From: a bacterium
GTDB lineage: Bacteria; Bacillota; Clostridia; Lachnospirales; Lachnospiraceae
Direction: 5' to 3'
Assembly: GCA_023666335.1 (NCBI GenBank)
Contig: JAMPCE010000007.1
Location: 20,244 to 84,243, forward strand
Length of the DNA: 64,000 nt
Position 1 is the first letter of the stretch, and every line of letters starts with the position of its first letter. Both the position numbers and the translations under genes were made by a program. A model generated the notes under the pieces. It was not told the origin of the DNA. It saw nothing but the letters and a program-made list of their open reading frames with translations, and did no database searches. This document shows, piece by piece, positions 27,020-36,479 of the stretch.

Positions 27020-28936
27020 CTACAATTCCTCCAGCTCTGCCAGCCAGACCGCCGCACAGGCGTCCGAGGGCATCCGCAGATCCCCTCTGGGCGAGAGCGC
27101 CACGCTTCCCACCTTGGGACCGTCCGGCAGGCAGGAGCGCTTGAACTGCTGTGCAAAAAAACGCTGATAGAAAACTTTCAGCCACTTTAATATGACACTA
27201 TTGTCATAAATGCCCGCAAACGCTATACATGCCACCCGGTATACCTTTGCCGGAGAAAACCCGCAGCGCAGCATATAATATAAGAAGAAGTCATGCAGTT
27301 CATAGGGACCTACCAGATCCTCGGTCTTCTGCGAGATCACGCCGTCTGCGGGCGGCAGAAGTTCGGGGCTTACGGGGGTATCCAAAATATCCTGCAAAAC
27401 GGCCTTTAACGCCTCTTCCCCGCAGGTGTCGGCATAGTAGCGCACCAGATGCCGCACCAGCGTCTTCGGCACGCCGACGTTTACGCCGTACATAGACATG
27501 TGATCTCCGTTGTAAGTCGCCCAGCCGAGGGCAAGTTCCGACAGATCGCCCGTGCCGATGACCAGACCGCCCGTCTGATTCGCAAGATCCATCAGCACCT
27601 GTGTGCGCTCTCTTGCCTGCCCGTTCTCGTACGTCACGTCATGACAGTCCATACTCTGGCAGATATCCCGAAAATGCACGTTCACCGCCTCTTTGATATC
27701 CACTTCCCGCAGCGTCGTCCCCAACAGCCGCGCCAGCCGGCAGGCATTGTCATACGTCCTGTCGGTCGTGCCGAAGCACGGCATGGTAACGGATGTTATT
27801 TTATCTTTGGAAATGCCCAGCAGATCAAACGCCCGCGCTGTCACAAGCAGGGCAAGCGTGGAATCCAGCCCGCCGGAGATCCCCAGCACCGCCGACTGAC
27901 ATCCCGTATGCTCCAGACGTTTTTTCAAGCCGTAAGACTGAATAGACAGAATCTCGTCGCAGCGTCTCTCCCGCTCTCCCGGCTCATCCGGCACGAAAGG
28001 TCTTGCCGAAAACCGCCTTTCCAAAAAAGTCTCCTCCTCTTCCATGTGGATAGGAACGATCGTGTGCGCCCGCAGATTCCCGCAGTCATCCCGATAGGTC
28101 GTCATCCTGCGCCGCTCATGCAGCAGCCTGTGGATATCCAGATCCGAATAAATAACACCCGTTTCGAAACGTTTCGCCTGCGCCAGCACCGTGCCATTCT
28201 CCGCAATGATGTTGTGACCGCCGAAGACCAGATCCTGCGTGGACTCGCCGTCGCCTGCGGAGGCGTAGACATAGGCCGCGATCTGTCTTGCACTGGCGGA
28301 TTTCACCAGCAGTTCCCGATAAGCGTCCTTTCCCACCGTCTCGTTGGACGCCGAGAGATTTGCGATCACCGTTGCGCCTGCCAGCGCGTGCGCCGTCGCC
28401 GGCGGATCCGGCGCCCAGATATCCTCGCAAAGTTCGCAGCCAATCAGAAGCCCCTGCACGCCGTCCGACTGAAACAGGATATCCGCCCCAAAGGGAACCT
28501 CTTTCCCTTCATAGACAAACGGTTCCGGCGCAAAATTCCCCGGCGCAAAATGCCGCGCCTCATAAAATTCCGCATAAGCAGGGATATGCCTCTTCGGCAC
28601 AAAGGCAAGGACCTCGCCGTTTTGCAGCGCCGCCGCTACGTTGTACAGCTTATGCCCCTTGACTAACGGGAGCCCCACAAAGACCAGCGCGTCGCTGTCC
28701 TGGGTAGCCGCCGCCACATCCGACAGGGCTTCCAGCGCCTGCGCAAGCAGAATATCCTGCAAAAACAAGTCGCCGCAGGTATAACCCGTCAGACAAAGTT
28801 CCGGAAAGACGATCAGCTTTGCACCGTGGCGCAGCGCCGCCTCGATTCCTTTCCCGATCTCCTTTGCATTATACTGCGGATCCGCCACCCGGATCTTCGG
28901 CGTCACCGCCGCCGCTTTCAAAAATCCCTGTCTCAT
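27020..28936 (-). CDS. nadE: Glutamine-dependent NAD+ synthetase
   Basis: Two-domain enzyme of 638 residues that amidates deamido-NAD using glutamine. The N-terminal nitrilase-type glutaminase has the triad Glu (VFPELCLTGYTCGDL), Lys (VPKRHIPAYAEFYE) and Cys (GCELCEDIWAPDPP). The C-terminal synthetase has the ATP pyrophosphatase loop GISGGLDSTLALL and the later GTGDLSELALGW. Length is standard for this form. One TGACA-N4-TGTCA site (27193) and two TAACA-type sites (27787, 28153) lie inside it. Confidence 0.97.
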   Translation of the reverse strand: MRQGFLKAAAVTPKIRVADPQYNAKEIGKGIEAALRHGAKLIVFPELCLTGYTCGDLFLQDILLAQALEALSDVAAATQDSDALVFVGLPLVKGHKLYNVAAALQNGEVLAFVPKRHIPAYAEFYEARHFAPGNFAPEPFVYEGKEVPFGADILFQSDGVQGLLIGCELCEDIWAPDPPATAHALAGATVIANLSASNETVGKDAYRELLVKSASARQIAAYVYASAGDGESTQDLVFGGHNIIAENGTVLAQAKRFETGVIYSDLDIHRLLHERRRMTTYRDDCGNLRAHTIVPIHMEEEETFLERRFSARPFVPDEPGERERRCDEILSIQSYGLKKRLEHTGCQSAVLGISGGLDSTLALLVTARAFDLLGISKDKITSVTMPCFGTTDRTYDNACRLARLLGTTLREVDIKEAVNVHFRDICQSMDCHDVTYENGQARERTQVLMDLANQTGGLVIGTGDLSELALGWATYNGDHMSMYGVNVGVPKTLVRHLVRYYADTCGEEALKAVLQDILDTPVSPELLPPADGVISQKTEDLVGPYELHDFFLYYMLRCGFSPAKVYRVACIAFAGIYDNSVILKWLKVFYQRFFAQQFKRSCLPDGPKVGSVALSPRGDLRMPSDACAAVWLAELEEL

Positions 28937-29485
28937 GATATCCGGTCAACTCCTTCCTGTTTTTCGATCTCTTTCTTTAGTAGTATATCCCATTTTTTCC
29001 GGAAGCTGAAAATCCGATTTCTTAATTTTGTTTTTAAGCCGATTTGCCAAAATTTCCCGCTTCGTTTCCGCGCCGACAGATTCGAAAAAATGTACGATAT
29101 GTTATGTATCGCCTGTTATTTTATGCAAAACATGCGTTATTTTATCAATTCTACCTCTTGTTATTACTGCGTTTTTGAAATAACATGCCACCTGTTACAA
29201 ATTTCTTTGAAAATACGGTATTACGTTTATGTCATTTTGTTAAACCCTGTTTTATCTTTTCGCGTCTTATCCCTTTGTGCTGCCGCAAAAAAATCCACGC
29301 CATCGATCCGTAACATCCGCTATGCTTTTCCACTCGCTTTTTCTGTTTTTGCGCGGCTTGGGATTGCCATCCAAAAACGCTCCCTCCCACAATTCAATAC
29401 GCCCCGTTATTTATGTGATTTTTGCACGCTTTTTGCGTTTTTCCATATCGTTTTAGTGTCTTATTTTTATCTCTATTTCAATCAT
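28937..29485. other. AT-rich intergenic region between nadE and hslO
   Basis: About 550 bases with no gene I can support; a plus-strand open frame across it has cysteine- and phenylalanine-rich composition and no ribosome site. Within 29090-29200 there are five GTTAT/ATAAC half-sites (for example CCTGTTATTTTATG, GCGTTATTTTATC and AAATAACATGCC), a density not seen elsewhere in the window. The nadE promoter probably lies here. Confidence 0.5.
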
Positions 29486-30391
29486 TTAATCTTGTTTTAA
29501 CCCTGCTGATTCGCCGTTTTTCCCCTGATCAAGCTTTCCGATCTCCTCCGGCGAAAAAACATAGTTCCTGCCGCAGAAATGACAGTGCAGTTCCACATCC
29601 TCGCCCGCATCGATCAGCTCCTGCCTGTCCTGTCTGCCAAGGCTTAGGAGCACCTTTTCCACCCGCTCCCTGCTGCAATCGCACCGAAAAGACACCGGAA
29701 GTCTGTCCGTAATCTCCACCCCGAACCCGTCCAGCACCGTCTTCAGAAGCTGTTCCGGCGTACTGCCCGCCTCTAAGAGCGTGGTCACAGACTGTATCCC
29801 GGAAAGCTTTTCTTCCAGCCTGCCGATCACCTCCTCCGAAGCAAAGGGCATCAACTGTAGGATAAAGCCGCCCGCCTGCCGCACCGTATTCTCCCGGTTC
29901 ATCAGAACGCCCAGCGCCACAACGGACGGGACCTGTTCGGACGCGGCAAAATAATAGGTCAGATCATCCGCGATCTCCCCCGTCTGCAAAGCGATCGTAG
30001 AAGAATACGGTTCTTTCAGCCCCATATCTTTCATCACATGCAGAACGCCTGCGCCGATCACGCCGCCCACATCCAGTTTTCCGGCGCTGTTAGGCGGCAT
30101 CATGGCCTGCGGACGATCCGCATAGCCTTTCACATGACCTGCGGCGTCCGCCGTCACTGTAAGACCGTGCACCGGACCGTCTCCGCTGACCTGCAGCGTA
30201 AGCATATCGTTCTCCCCCTTTAACATACTGCCCATCATCAGGGCGCCGCTCATCAGCCGCCCCAGAGCCGCCGTCACCACGGGGCTTAAGTCATGCGCTG
30301 CCCGCGCATATTCCACAAGTTTTCTCGACGTCACCGCGAAAGCGCGTATCTGCGCATCCGCCGCGGTCGCCCGCACCATGTAATCTTTCAT
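29486..30391 (-). CDS. hslO: Hsp33 redox-regulated chaperone
   Basis: Protein of 301 residues, a holdase activated by oxidation. The zinc-binding C-terminal cysteines are present as CDC and, about 30 residues later, CHFC. The start at 30391 is chosen because GGAG lies 5 bases upstream and the ATG overlaps the preceding stop as ATGA. It is therefore translationally coupled to the glycosyltransferase at 30388, an unusual partner. The N-terminal AFAVTSRKLVEYAR and the GDGPVHGLTVTAD block are typical. Confidence 0.96.
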   Translation of the reverse strand: MKDYMVRATAADAQIRAFAVTSRKLVEYARAAHDLSPVVTAALGRLMSGALMMGSMLKGENDMLTLQVSGDGPVHGLTVTADAAGHVKGYADRPQAMMPPNSAGKLDVGGVIGAGVLHVMKDMGLKEPYSSTIALQTGEIADDLTYYFAASEQVPSVVALGVLMNRENTVRQAGGFILQLMPFASEEVIGRLEEKLSGIQSVTTLLEAGSTPEQLLKTVLDGFGVEITDRLPVSFRCDCSRERVEKVLLSLGRQDRQELIDAGEDVELHCHFCGRNYVFSPEEIGKLDQGKNGESAGLKQD

Positions 30392-31919
30392 TTCTTCTCC
30401 CATATCTCCACTCCATATTCGTCTTTTGCCTGTACCAACCGATAATGCTGCGCAAGAAACTGTTCCATTTCTTCATCCACACCCATGTGAATCCGCAAAC
30501 AGTATATTTTGTCGTAAGAAAGCAGCTCCTCTTTCGGAATCTGCGCATAATTGGGATAAAATCTTGTCTCCTGTTCACTGTGTACCATACTGTCCACAAT
30601 GTGCGGCGGCGCCTCATAACCTCTTTTTTCGATATAATAGTGCACAAAGCCGTCTAACATACAAGCCTCATTGGAACCCACAAACAGAGCCGTATCCGCC
30701 CAGACGCCCCCTTCCCGCACCAGATAATCGGCTGCCTCGCGATAGGGTTCCAGCGGTTTTCGAATTGCTTTATATGAATCCCTGTAGCAGATGCCAAATG
30801 TTACCGCGAGCAGCAAAACCACGGCAGCCCGCAGCGTCCACCTCCCCACGCGCAGCACAACCCGCTGTGTTGGGAGTCGGTCAGCCAGATTCAGGATCTC
30901 TTCGACCCCCAGTGTTGTAATCAATAAGATATGCGGATGCACGACCGTAAAATAACGCTGTACATATAGACTGCCCTGCGGATTAATATATTTGCTGAAT
31001 ACAAATACGACCCCGATCACCCACGCAACAACAGCCACACAGAATGCCGACAGCATCACCTCCGTTTTCTCTTCTGTATCCGCCTGCCGCACTGCCGGCA
31101 CCACCTTTGCAAATAACAGCAGCCCTGTGAGGAGACACAGAAACCACAGGATGCGATTACCATTCAGATAAAACAACACCGTCCAAACCATATCCTTCCA
31201 TTGCGGCACTTCGGTCCAAAAATGATCAAGTTCTCCGCCTTTGAAATAAAACGATACAAAAAGCCACGGGAAGAAAAGGAGACAGCCCGGGACATAACAT
31301 AACAGGTGTTTCCATGATATTTTCCGCAAAACTGCCATCAACAAATCGGTCACGCCGTAAAAAAACAGCATGATGCAGGCAAACCAGTGTGTCCAGAGGC
31401 AGAGGGCTACAGCCGTAGCAAATAAGATCATATGCTTACGGTCCGGCATACGACACTTGCCAACAAATGTATAAAATACCAGCGCAGAGAAAAAGAACGC
31501 CATCGCATAGCACCTGATTTCCCATGCTGCCTGCCAGAGCAGACTGCTCGAGGATACCCCCAGACACAGAGCGATAAACCCTGCCCTTTTTCCCTTTAAT
31601 CTGTATGCAGACGCCGCCAGCAGCACAATCCCTGCCAGACAGAACAGAATCGAGGGAAGCAGCAGATACTTTTCTCCATAAGGCATGATCCGGTAAACCA
31701 CATACAGGAGCAGGGAATACAGCGGCAGATTCGTTTCCCTGTACAGATAGGTATTCAGCATTTCTGATATACTCAAACCGTTTCTGACAAATCCGATAGA
31801 CGCAATCTCATCCGCCCAGAATGACTGGCAGTTTCCGTTCATAAAGGCAAACAGCCCCATCCAGAGCAGTAACCCCCCCCCCCTACAAAAATTTCAATTG
31901 TTTTTCTTCGGTTTTTCAT
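30388..31919 (-). CDS. Membrane glycosyltransferase (GT39-like), out of frame at a G tract
   Basis: The uninterrupted frame is 30388-31860 (490 residues): about nine hydrophobic segments, the early FWADE acidic motif after the first helix, and a soluble tail, as in polyprenol-sugar-dependent PMT-like transferases. The frame lacks a ribosome site. A better start is the ATG at 31919, with GGAAG 8 bases upstream and overlapping the methyltransferase end. It encodes MKNRRKTIEIFV and enters an 11-G tract (31873-31883). With 11 G it stops after about 26 codons. With 9 or 12 G it joins LLLWMGLFAFMNG and completes the first helix. As drawn the gene is OFF. Confidence 0.8.
31873..31883 (-). repeat. 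Poly-G tract (11 G) inside a glycosyltransferase 5' end
   Basis: Eleven G on the coding strand, between codon 12 of the proposed start and the downstream frame. Eleven is 2 modulo 3, and the two parts join only when the count is a multiple of three. The tract follows the methyltransferase stop by 10 bases. Confidence 0.85.
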
Positions 31920-32736
31920 AATTTTTTCTTCCTTTCCGCGCCACCGCATAAATGCGCTCACTCTTTGCAGTTACCGCCCCGCGGGTATCTGCATCCACCG
32001 CCTCCAAAAACACCAGTCCCGCCTGCTCAAGAAACGCCTGCATCTGCTCCAGACGGTAGCCCCGCTGGTAGTGCACTTCGTGAAACCTGCGGAACAAATT
32101 CTGTTCCGCCACGAAGATCGTCAGATCGTACTCGTTGATCTCCTCCGCTTCATGATAGTAATTTTCCCAGATAAAGCTGCAATCCTCCCGATTTTCGGCG
32201 ATCGTCGCGTCCCCGATCACTTCCGCATACTTATACACCGTATTGAAATCAAAGAAAAAAAGTCCCTCAGGCAGCAAATAATTGTTGACCAGGCGGAAAG
32301 TTTTGACCAGATCCTCCTCTTCCAGCAGGTAATTCAGGCTGTCGCAGACGCTGACTACCGCCCCCACCGCACCGTAAAGCTCAAATTCACGCATATCCTG
32401 CAAAAGATAGAGGATGGGCAGTCCCGACCGCTCCCGTTTTTCCATCGCGATCTGCAGCATCTCCGGCGCATTGTCCACACCGATCATGTCATAGCCTTTG
32501 CGGGCAAGGAGTTCTGTGAGTGTGCCTGTGCCGCAGCCCAGATCCAGGATGGTGTTGCGCTCCTGCCTGAGATTTTCCGCGGCGCCGTTCTTATTTATGA
32601 CACATATGTCGCTTTCTGTTTCGCCGGACGCTCCGTACTTTTCCAGCAGTCCGACAATGAGAGCGCACCATGCCTCATAGGGGGTGTCGTCCATCAATTC
32701 GTCATAGACCTGTGCAAAATCCGTATATGCTTCCAT
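31894..32736 (-). CDS. Class I SAM-dependent methyltransferase
   Basis: Protein of 280 residues. Motif I is LDLGCGTGTLTELLA near residue 70, followed by the acidic motif II GVDNAPEML. Substrate is not apparent; the fold resembles small-molecule methyltransferases. There is an insertion before motif I (SDICVINKNGAAENLRQE) that carries a near copy of the palindrome (TGACACATATGTCG at 32598); relatives usually go directly into the loop. AAAGG lies 7 bases before the ATG. It is the first gene of a unit with the phase-variable glycosyltransferase and hslO. Confidence 0.9.
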   Translation of the reverse strand: MEAYTDFAQVYDELMDDTPYEAWCALIVGLLEKYGASGETESDICVINKNGAAENLRQERNTILDLGCGTGTLTELLARKGYDMIGVDNAPEMLQIAMEKRERSGLPILYLLQDMREFELYGAVGAVVSVCDSLNYLLEEEDLVKTFRLVNNYLLPEGLFFFDFNTVYKYAEVIGDATIAENREDCSFIWENYYHEAEEINEYDLTIFVAEQNLFRRFHEVHYQRGYRLEQMQAFLEQAGLVFLEAVDADTRGAVTAKSERIYAVARKGRKNYEKPKKNN

Positions 32737-32877
32737 GCTAAAACCTTTCTGTTGCTCTCCGTTTCTTTCATTTTATCGACACACTCCAATACCCACTTTT
32801 CCTATTAAAGACTTTACTAAATTATAATTTCCCCGTCAACTGCCTGTATATTTTATCATGAAAAAGACTTTCAAATA

Positions 32878-32907
32878 TTGATAGCGTTCCGATACTTGTG
32901 TTATACT
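32878..32907 (+). promoter_or_regulatory. Candidate promoter of the RadC-like gene
   Basis: TTGATA (32878-32883), 18-base spacer and TATACT (32902-32907), about 30 bases before the ATG at 32939. Confidence 0.6.
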
Positions 32908-32938
32908 AAGGTTAGCAATCGAGAGGATTCCACATGTA

Positions 32939-33529
32939 ATGAAAGACTTGAAACAGGCAAAACGCCGCGATCGCAAAATTTATATTACAGATGTTGCAAT
33001 AGACAAAGTTCCCCTCATCGAATATAAGGGGTTTACCGTAACACAAAACAGCATCATGAGGAATTTGGCGCAGGAAGTACTCGCTGTTTCAAAAAATATA
33101 AACGAAAGCAACGAAGTTGCGATCACCTGCGACCTTGGAACACAAGATCCCCTCGAAAACTATGGTGTTGCGCTTGGTACCGAGCATGAGGTAAATGTAT
33201 TAGCTGATACATTGTCCAATCACATCCTCATGTCACGAAATTCTGTTGCCGTTGTAGTTTTGCATAATCATCCATCGACACAAACTTTTTCATTACAGGA
33301 CATACAATTTTTCATCGAATTTCCGATGATCGAGGTTATGGCTGTTGTTTCCAATCAAGGCGCCGTTCACTATTTGAAAAGAGACAAAGAATATCAGGTG
33401 AAAGATGCCATAGAGCTATTCGAAGAGTGTATAGACGGCTTGACCAAAAATTCTCCTGTGACCGAAATTTATCTGGCTTCCTTATCGTTTCTGGCAAAAT
33501 GCAGCGAAGTCGGTCTGTATTATCGTTAA
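32939..33529 (+). CDS. RadC-like JAB/MPN-domain protein
   Basis: Protein of 196 residues. The JAMM metalloprotease-type signature is complete: HNHPSTQTFSLQD, preceded by an upstream EHEV that may supply the Glu ligand. RadC relatives with this domain are common on mobile elements; their biochemical role is not settled. The N-terminal helix-hairpin-helix domain of full-length RadC is missing. The DNA is clearly more AT-rich than neighbouring genes, which suggests acquisition. GAGAGG lies about 12 bases upstream, a loose spacing. The next gene follows 15 bases later, so the two form an operon. Confidence 0.85.
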   Translation: MKDLKQAKRRDRKIYITDVAIDKVPLIEYKGFTVTQNSIMRNLAQEVLAVSKNINESNEVAITCDLGTQDPLENYGVALGTEHEVNVLADTLSNHILMSRNSVAVVVLHNHPSTQTFSLQDIQFFIEFPMIEVMAVVSNQGAVHYLKRDKEYQVKDAIELFEECIDGLTKNSPVTEIYLASLSFLAKCSEVGLYYR

Positions 33530-33544
33530 AGGAGGTATTGCTAT

Positions 33545-33706
33545 ATGGAAAAATATACATTGAATGACGTAGAATATATGTTTAAGCCATTTGAAATTTT
33601 TATGCAAAATCCTGATTATAAGGTAGATGAAGCAGAATTGGAAAAAAGCATCCAAAAAAGTAAAGAAATCCGTGACAAAGTACGAGCACATCGTTCTAAG
33701 GGATAG
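33545..33706 (+). CDS. Small acidic/basic protein following the RadC-like gene
   Basis: Protein of 53 residues (MEKYTLNDVEYMFKPFEIFM at the start, ending VRAHRSKG). AAGGAGG lies about 8-9 bases before the ATG, the best ribosome site in this island. Composition is highly charged, with a predicted helix over the last 25 residues. Its 3' end overlaps the convergent hexosaminidase gene by 11 bases. The size and pairing recall toxin-antitoxin or anti-defence accessory proteins, but no motif supports that. Confidence 0.65.
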   Translation: MEKYTLNDVEYMFKPFEIFMQNPDYKVDEAELEKSIQKSKEIRDKVRAHRSKG

Positions 33707-36479
33707 CCAGCTCCACCTCCCCGTCAAACTGCCCCGTCTCCTCCCCCACTCTCTGCAAGGGAAACACAAAGGTCGCGTGCTCCTCAAACGGTTCATCGCT
33801 TCCCAGACTGTCCACTTTCCGCCCCTCCGCATAGAGGGTCGTCCGTCCCGTCTTGCCTTCCAGTTTCAGGTTCACCCACTCGCCCCTTGGCAGCGTATAA
33901 TCAAAAGTATACGTTTTCCCTTCGCGGGCAAAGCCCACCTTTCCCGTCTCCGGCTCCACCGCGTAGAACGCCCATTCGCCATACGCGCAATCTCCCGCCG
34001 CGATGATCTGCGCCATCTGTCTTTCGTTTTGTGCCTGCCCTGCCGTTCCATCCTCGTCAAGCCAAACTTTTATTTGAATCTCATAGTCCGGCTCTACCGC
34101 CTCCGCCGTGTCATACAAATACGGCTTTTGCACCGAATCGTAATCTTCCGGCATCTGCATTCCCCACAATTTCGCACTCAGCACCCCCAGCGGCTCCAGA
34201 AACCGCTCATACAGATCATATTCACAGATTCCCACATCCAGCCTACCGCACATATCGTTCCAGATCATATAAGCTGCCCCCAGCATCTGCGGGGAATAGG
34301 CGGGAACGGTCTCGATCCTGTTATAGTCGTAAAATCGCTCAGGCGTCCAATTTTCATATAAATCTTCGATATCCAAACGATCGTAGCCGCCGCCCGGTAT
34401 GATATAAAGGTGATTGTTCTGCATATTGATCAGGGAATAGCCGGACTCATACATCTCCATCGGATCAGCCCAGACCGTACTCCAGAGGTTCATCTGTAAG
34501 TCAGCCGCGGACGGCGCTGTCGTGCCGCCCATATTGCCAAGACTTCCCCAGAGGCGCGCCGTTTTGCCGTTTCTCTGCACCAGCTCGCTGATCTTTACCA
34601 GATACTGCCGGTACTGCTCGCCGTCGCCGTAATACTCATCCATGCCGATGTTGACGATCCCGGCGTCCCGAAACGCCCCCTTTTCCCGATCCAATGCCTC
34701 CTGCCACAGGCTCTCCACAAGCGATACCGCCTCGTCATTGCCCAGATCGATCTGATCCGCCGATTCCGCGGAAGTGCGCAGGGCGTATTCGGGATACCGC
34801 CCAGTGATGGCTAGAGAGTGCGCGGGGGTATCGATCTCCGGCACCACCGTCACGCCGTACGCCTTTGCCGTGGCAATCAACTGCGCCAGTTCTTCGCGCG
34901 TGTAAACATATTCCTGCGGCGAAGACGCTTCCCTGCCCGCCTGCACGCCCAGAACATCGGATTCCAAGCGGAACGCGCTCTCCGCTGTCATCGCCTGCTC
35001 CGCCGATGCGGTCAGTCCGCTGGTCGCCAGGATTTCATTGTCATTTAAGTGGATCGCCAGATCGTTCATCTTATAGCGGGACATCGTCTCCATTATGGCA
35101 TACAGCATATCCAGGGACACCGCTTTCCTCGCCACGTCGATGCCGAAGCCCCGCACCTCGTAGAGCGGGTAATCTCGGATCTGTCCCTGCGGCACAGAAA
35201 TTTCTTCCGACAGCTCTCCGGCGCAGAAAAGCTGCAAAAGCGTAACCGTACCCCAGCGGACGCCTCTTGCCGCTTCCGCCTTTATGACACACTTGTCAGT
35301 AATATCGCAGGTATACCCTTCGTCCCCCAGACCGTTCGCCTCTTTGGCATAGCCCAGATAGATATCGCCCGCTTCCGTGTCCGCAAGCGTCCCCCGACAG
35401 ACCGTCAGCTTTGCATGAAAAGATCCGTCTTTCTCTATGCTTTCGTTCATAAGCGCCGCGATCTCCCATAATGCCTGCGCCGCATCTTCTCCTGCCGCTT
35501 CCGCGTCCACTACGATCCGCGCGCTTTCCCGCAGCACAAAATCCCCCCTGCCGCCTTTCCACTCTGCGACAGCAGGAAACACCCGCTTGTCGGGGCGTTC
35601 GTTCACAGCTGTCTCCCCGCCCGCTTTCTCCGCCACGCGCCCGTCATCAGACAAAGCGGCGTCCGCCGCCGGCACTGTCACCGTAAAGGAAACCTCCCGT
35701 GTCTCCTCCCTGCCGCGCGTATCCTCGACCCGATAACCCACCGTCACTTCCTTGTCCTGAATGGTCTCATAGACCGTACCGTCCGCACCAATCACCTGCT
35801 CTAAGTCCGCGCCGATCAGCGTGACTGCAAAGCCCGCAGGGGCTTCCGGCGCAACAAGCGTTCGCTTTCCGTCCGCCGCCGTTTCAATAACAGGTGTTTT
35901 TAATTGATACGCCGCAGGCTTGTCCGCATAAACTTCAAATTCATAGAGGGAAACATTCTGATACAAGTCGGAATAGTCCGCCGCCTCCTTTGACACTTCG
36001 TAAGTAGAAAGCCGCAGAAACCGCGTCTGCACAGGCTCCGCCAGCACGATCTCCTGCACAAGCGTCTCGGGCGCTGTGTCAAAGACCGCCAGTTCCTCGT
36101 AAGCCGTACCGTCCAGAGATCCCTCCAGCGCATAGGAGATCACGTTTGCGCGCTCCCATTTCAATACAACAAAAGAAACTGAAATTTCTTTGGGAAATTC
36201 CAGCATGATAAAATGGGAGGCATCCTCCCTGTTATTTTCGCTCGACCAGCGTGAAGTCCTGTCTTCGTCATTGCCGTCGATCGCCCGATCCGCGGACAGC
36301 GTCTCCTGCTCCACGCTGTCACATACAGCTTTCACGCCCTTTTGCATGGCAAGGTTCGGGTTTGGATTGCTGAAAGAATCCGTCCGAAGCAGAACGCCGA
36401 TCAGAGCCGCCCCTGCCAGAATGACCGCGGCTGCCGTTCCCATCAGCACATATTTCGTTTCGATTTTCTCCGCTTTCAT
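33696..36479 (-). CDS. Membrane-anchored beta-N-acetylhexosaminidase (GH20)
   Basis: Large enzyme of 927 residues. An N-terminal signal anchor spans about residues 11-31. Then come a discoidin-like F5/8-C domain (about 45-190), a short Ig-like region, a GH20 N-terminal beta domain (285-400) and the GH20 barrel (about 410-690). The catalytic Asp-Glu pair lies in NIGMDEYYG. The C-terminal part (about 750-920) looks like a LamG/concanavalin sugar-binding domain. It would release terminal GlcNAc or GalNAc outside the cell. The start overlaps the export-protein stop by 4 bases. Confidence 0.9.
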   Translation of the reverse strand: MKAEKIETKYVLMGTAAAVILAGAALIGVLLRTDSFSNPNPNLAMQKGVKAVCDSVEQETLSADRAIDGNDEDRTSRWSSENNREDASHFIMLEFPKEISVSFVVLKWERANVISYALEGSLDGTAYEELAVFDTAPETLVQEIVLAEPVQTRFLRLSTYEVSKEAADYSDLYQNVSLYEFEVYADKPAAYQLKTPVIETAADGKRTLVAPEAPAGFAVTLIGADLEQVIGADGTVYETIQDKEVTVGYRVEDTRGREETREVSFTVTVPAADAALSDDGRVAEKAGGETAVNERPDKRVFPAVAEWKGGRGDFVLRESARIVVDAEAAGEDAAQALWEIAALMNESIEKDGSFHAKLTVCRGTLADTEAGDIYLGYAKEANGLGDEGYTCDITDKCVIKAEAARGVRWGTVTLLQLFCAGELSEEISVPQGQIRDYPLYEVRGFGIDVARKAVSLDMLYAIMETMSRYKMNDLAIHLNDNEILATSGLTASAEQAMTAESAFRLESDVLGVQAGREASSPQEYVYTREELAQLIATAKAYGVTVVPEIDTPAHSLAITGRYPEYALRTSAESADQIDLGNDEAVSLVESLWQEALDREKGAFRDAGIVNIGMDEYYGDGEQYRQYLVKISELVQRNGKTARLWGSLGNMGGTTAPSAADLQMNLWSTVWADPMEMYESGYSLINMQNNHLYIIPGGGYDRLDIEDLYENWTPERFYDYNRIETVPAYSPQMLGAAYMIWNDMCGRLDVGICEYDLYERFLEPLGVLSAKLWGMQMPEDYDSVQKPYLYDTAEAVEPDYEIQIKVWLDEDGTAGQAQNERQMAQIIAAGDCAYGEWAFYAVEPETGKVGFAREGKTYTFDYTLPRGEWVNLKLEGKTGRTTLYAEGRKVDSLGSDEPFEEHATFVFPLQRVGEETGQFDGEVELAIP

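Noticed and set aside
28826..29500. Plus-strand frame across the nadE-hslO gap
   Set aside because: It begins inside nadE antisense, has no ribosome site, and is rich in Cys, Phe and Tyr owing to AT-rich DNA.
32939..33706. Toxin-antitoxin system
   Set aside because: The larger protein is RadC-like and not a known toxin; the small one lacks a recognised antitoxin fold. Kept as an island of unknown role.
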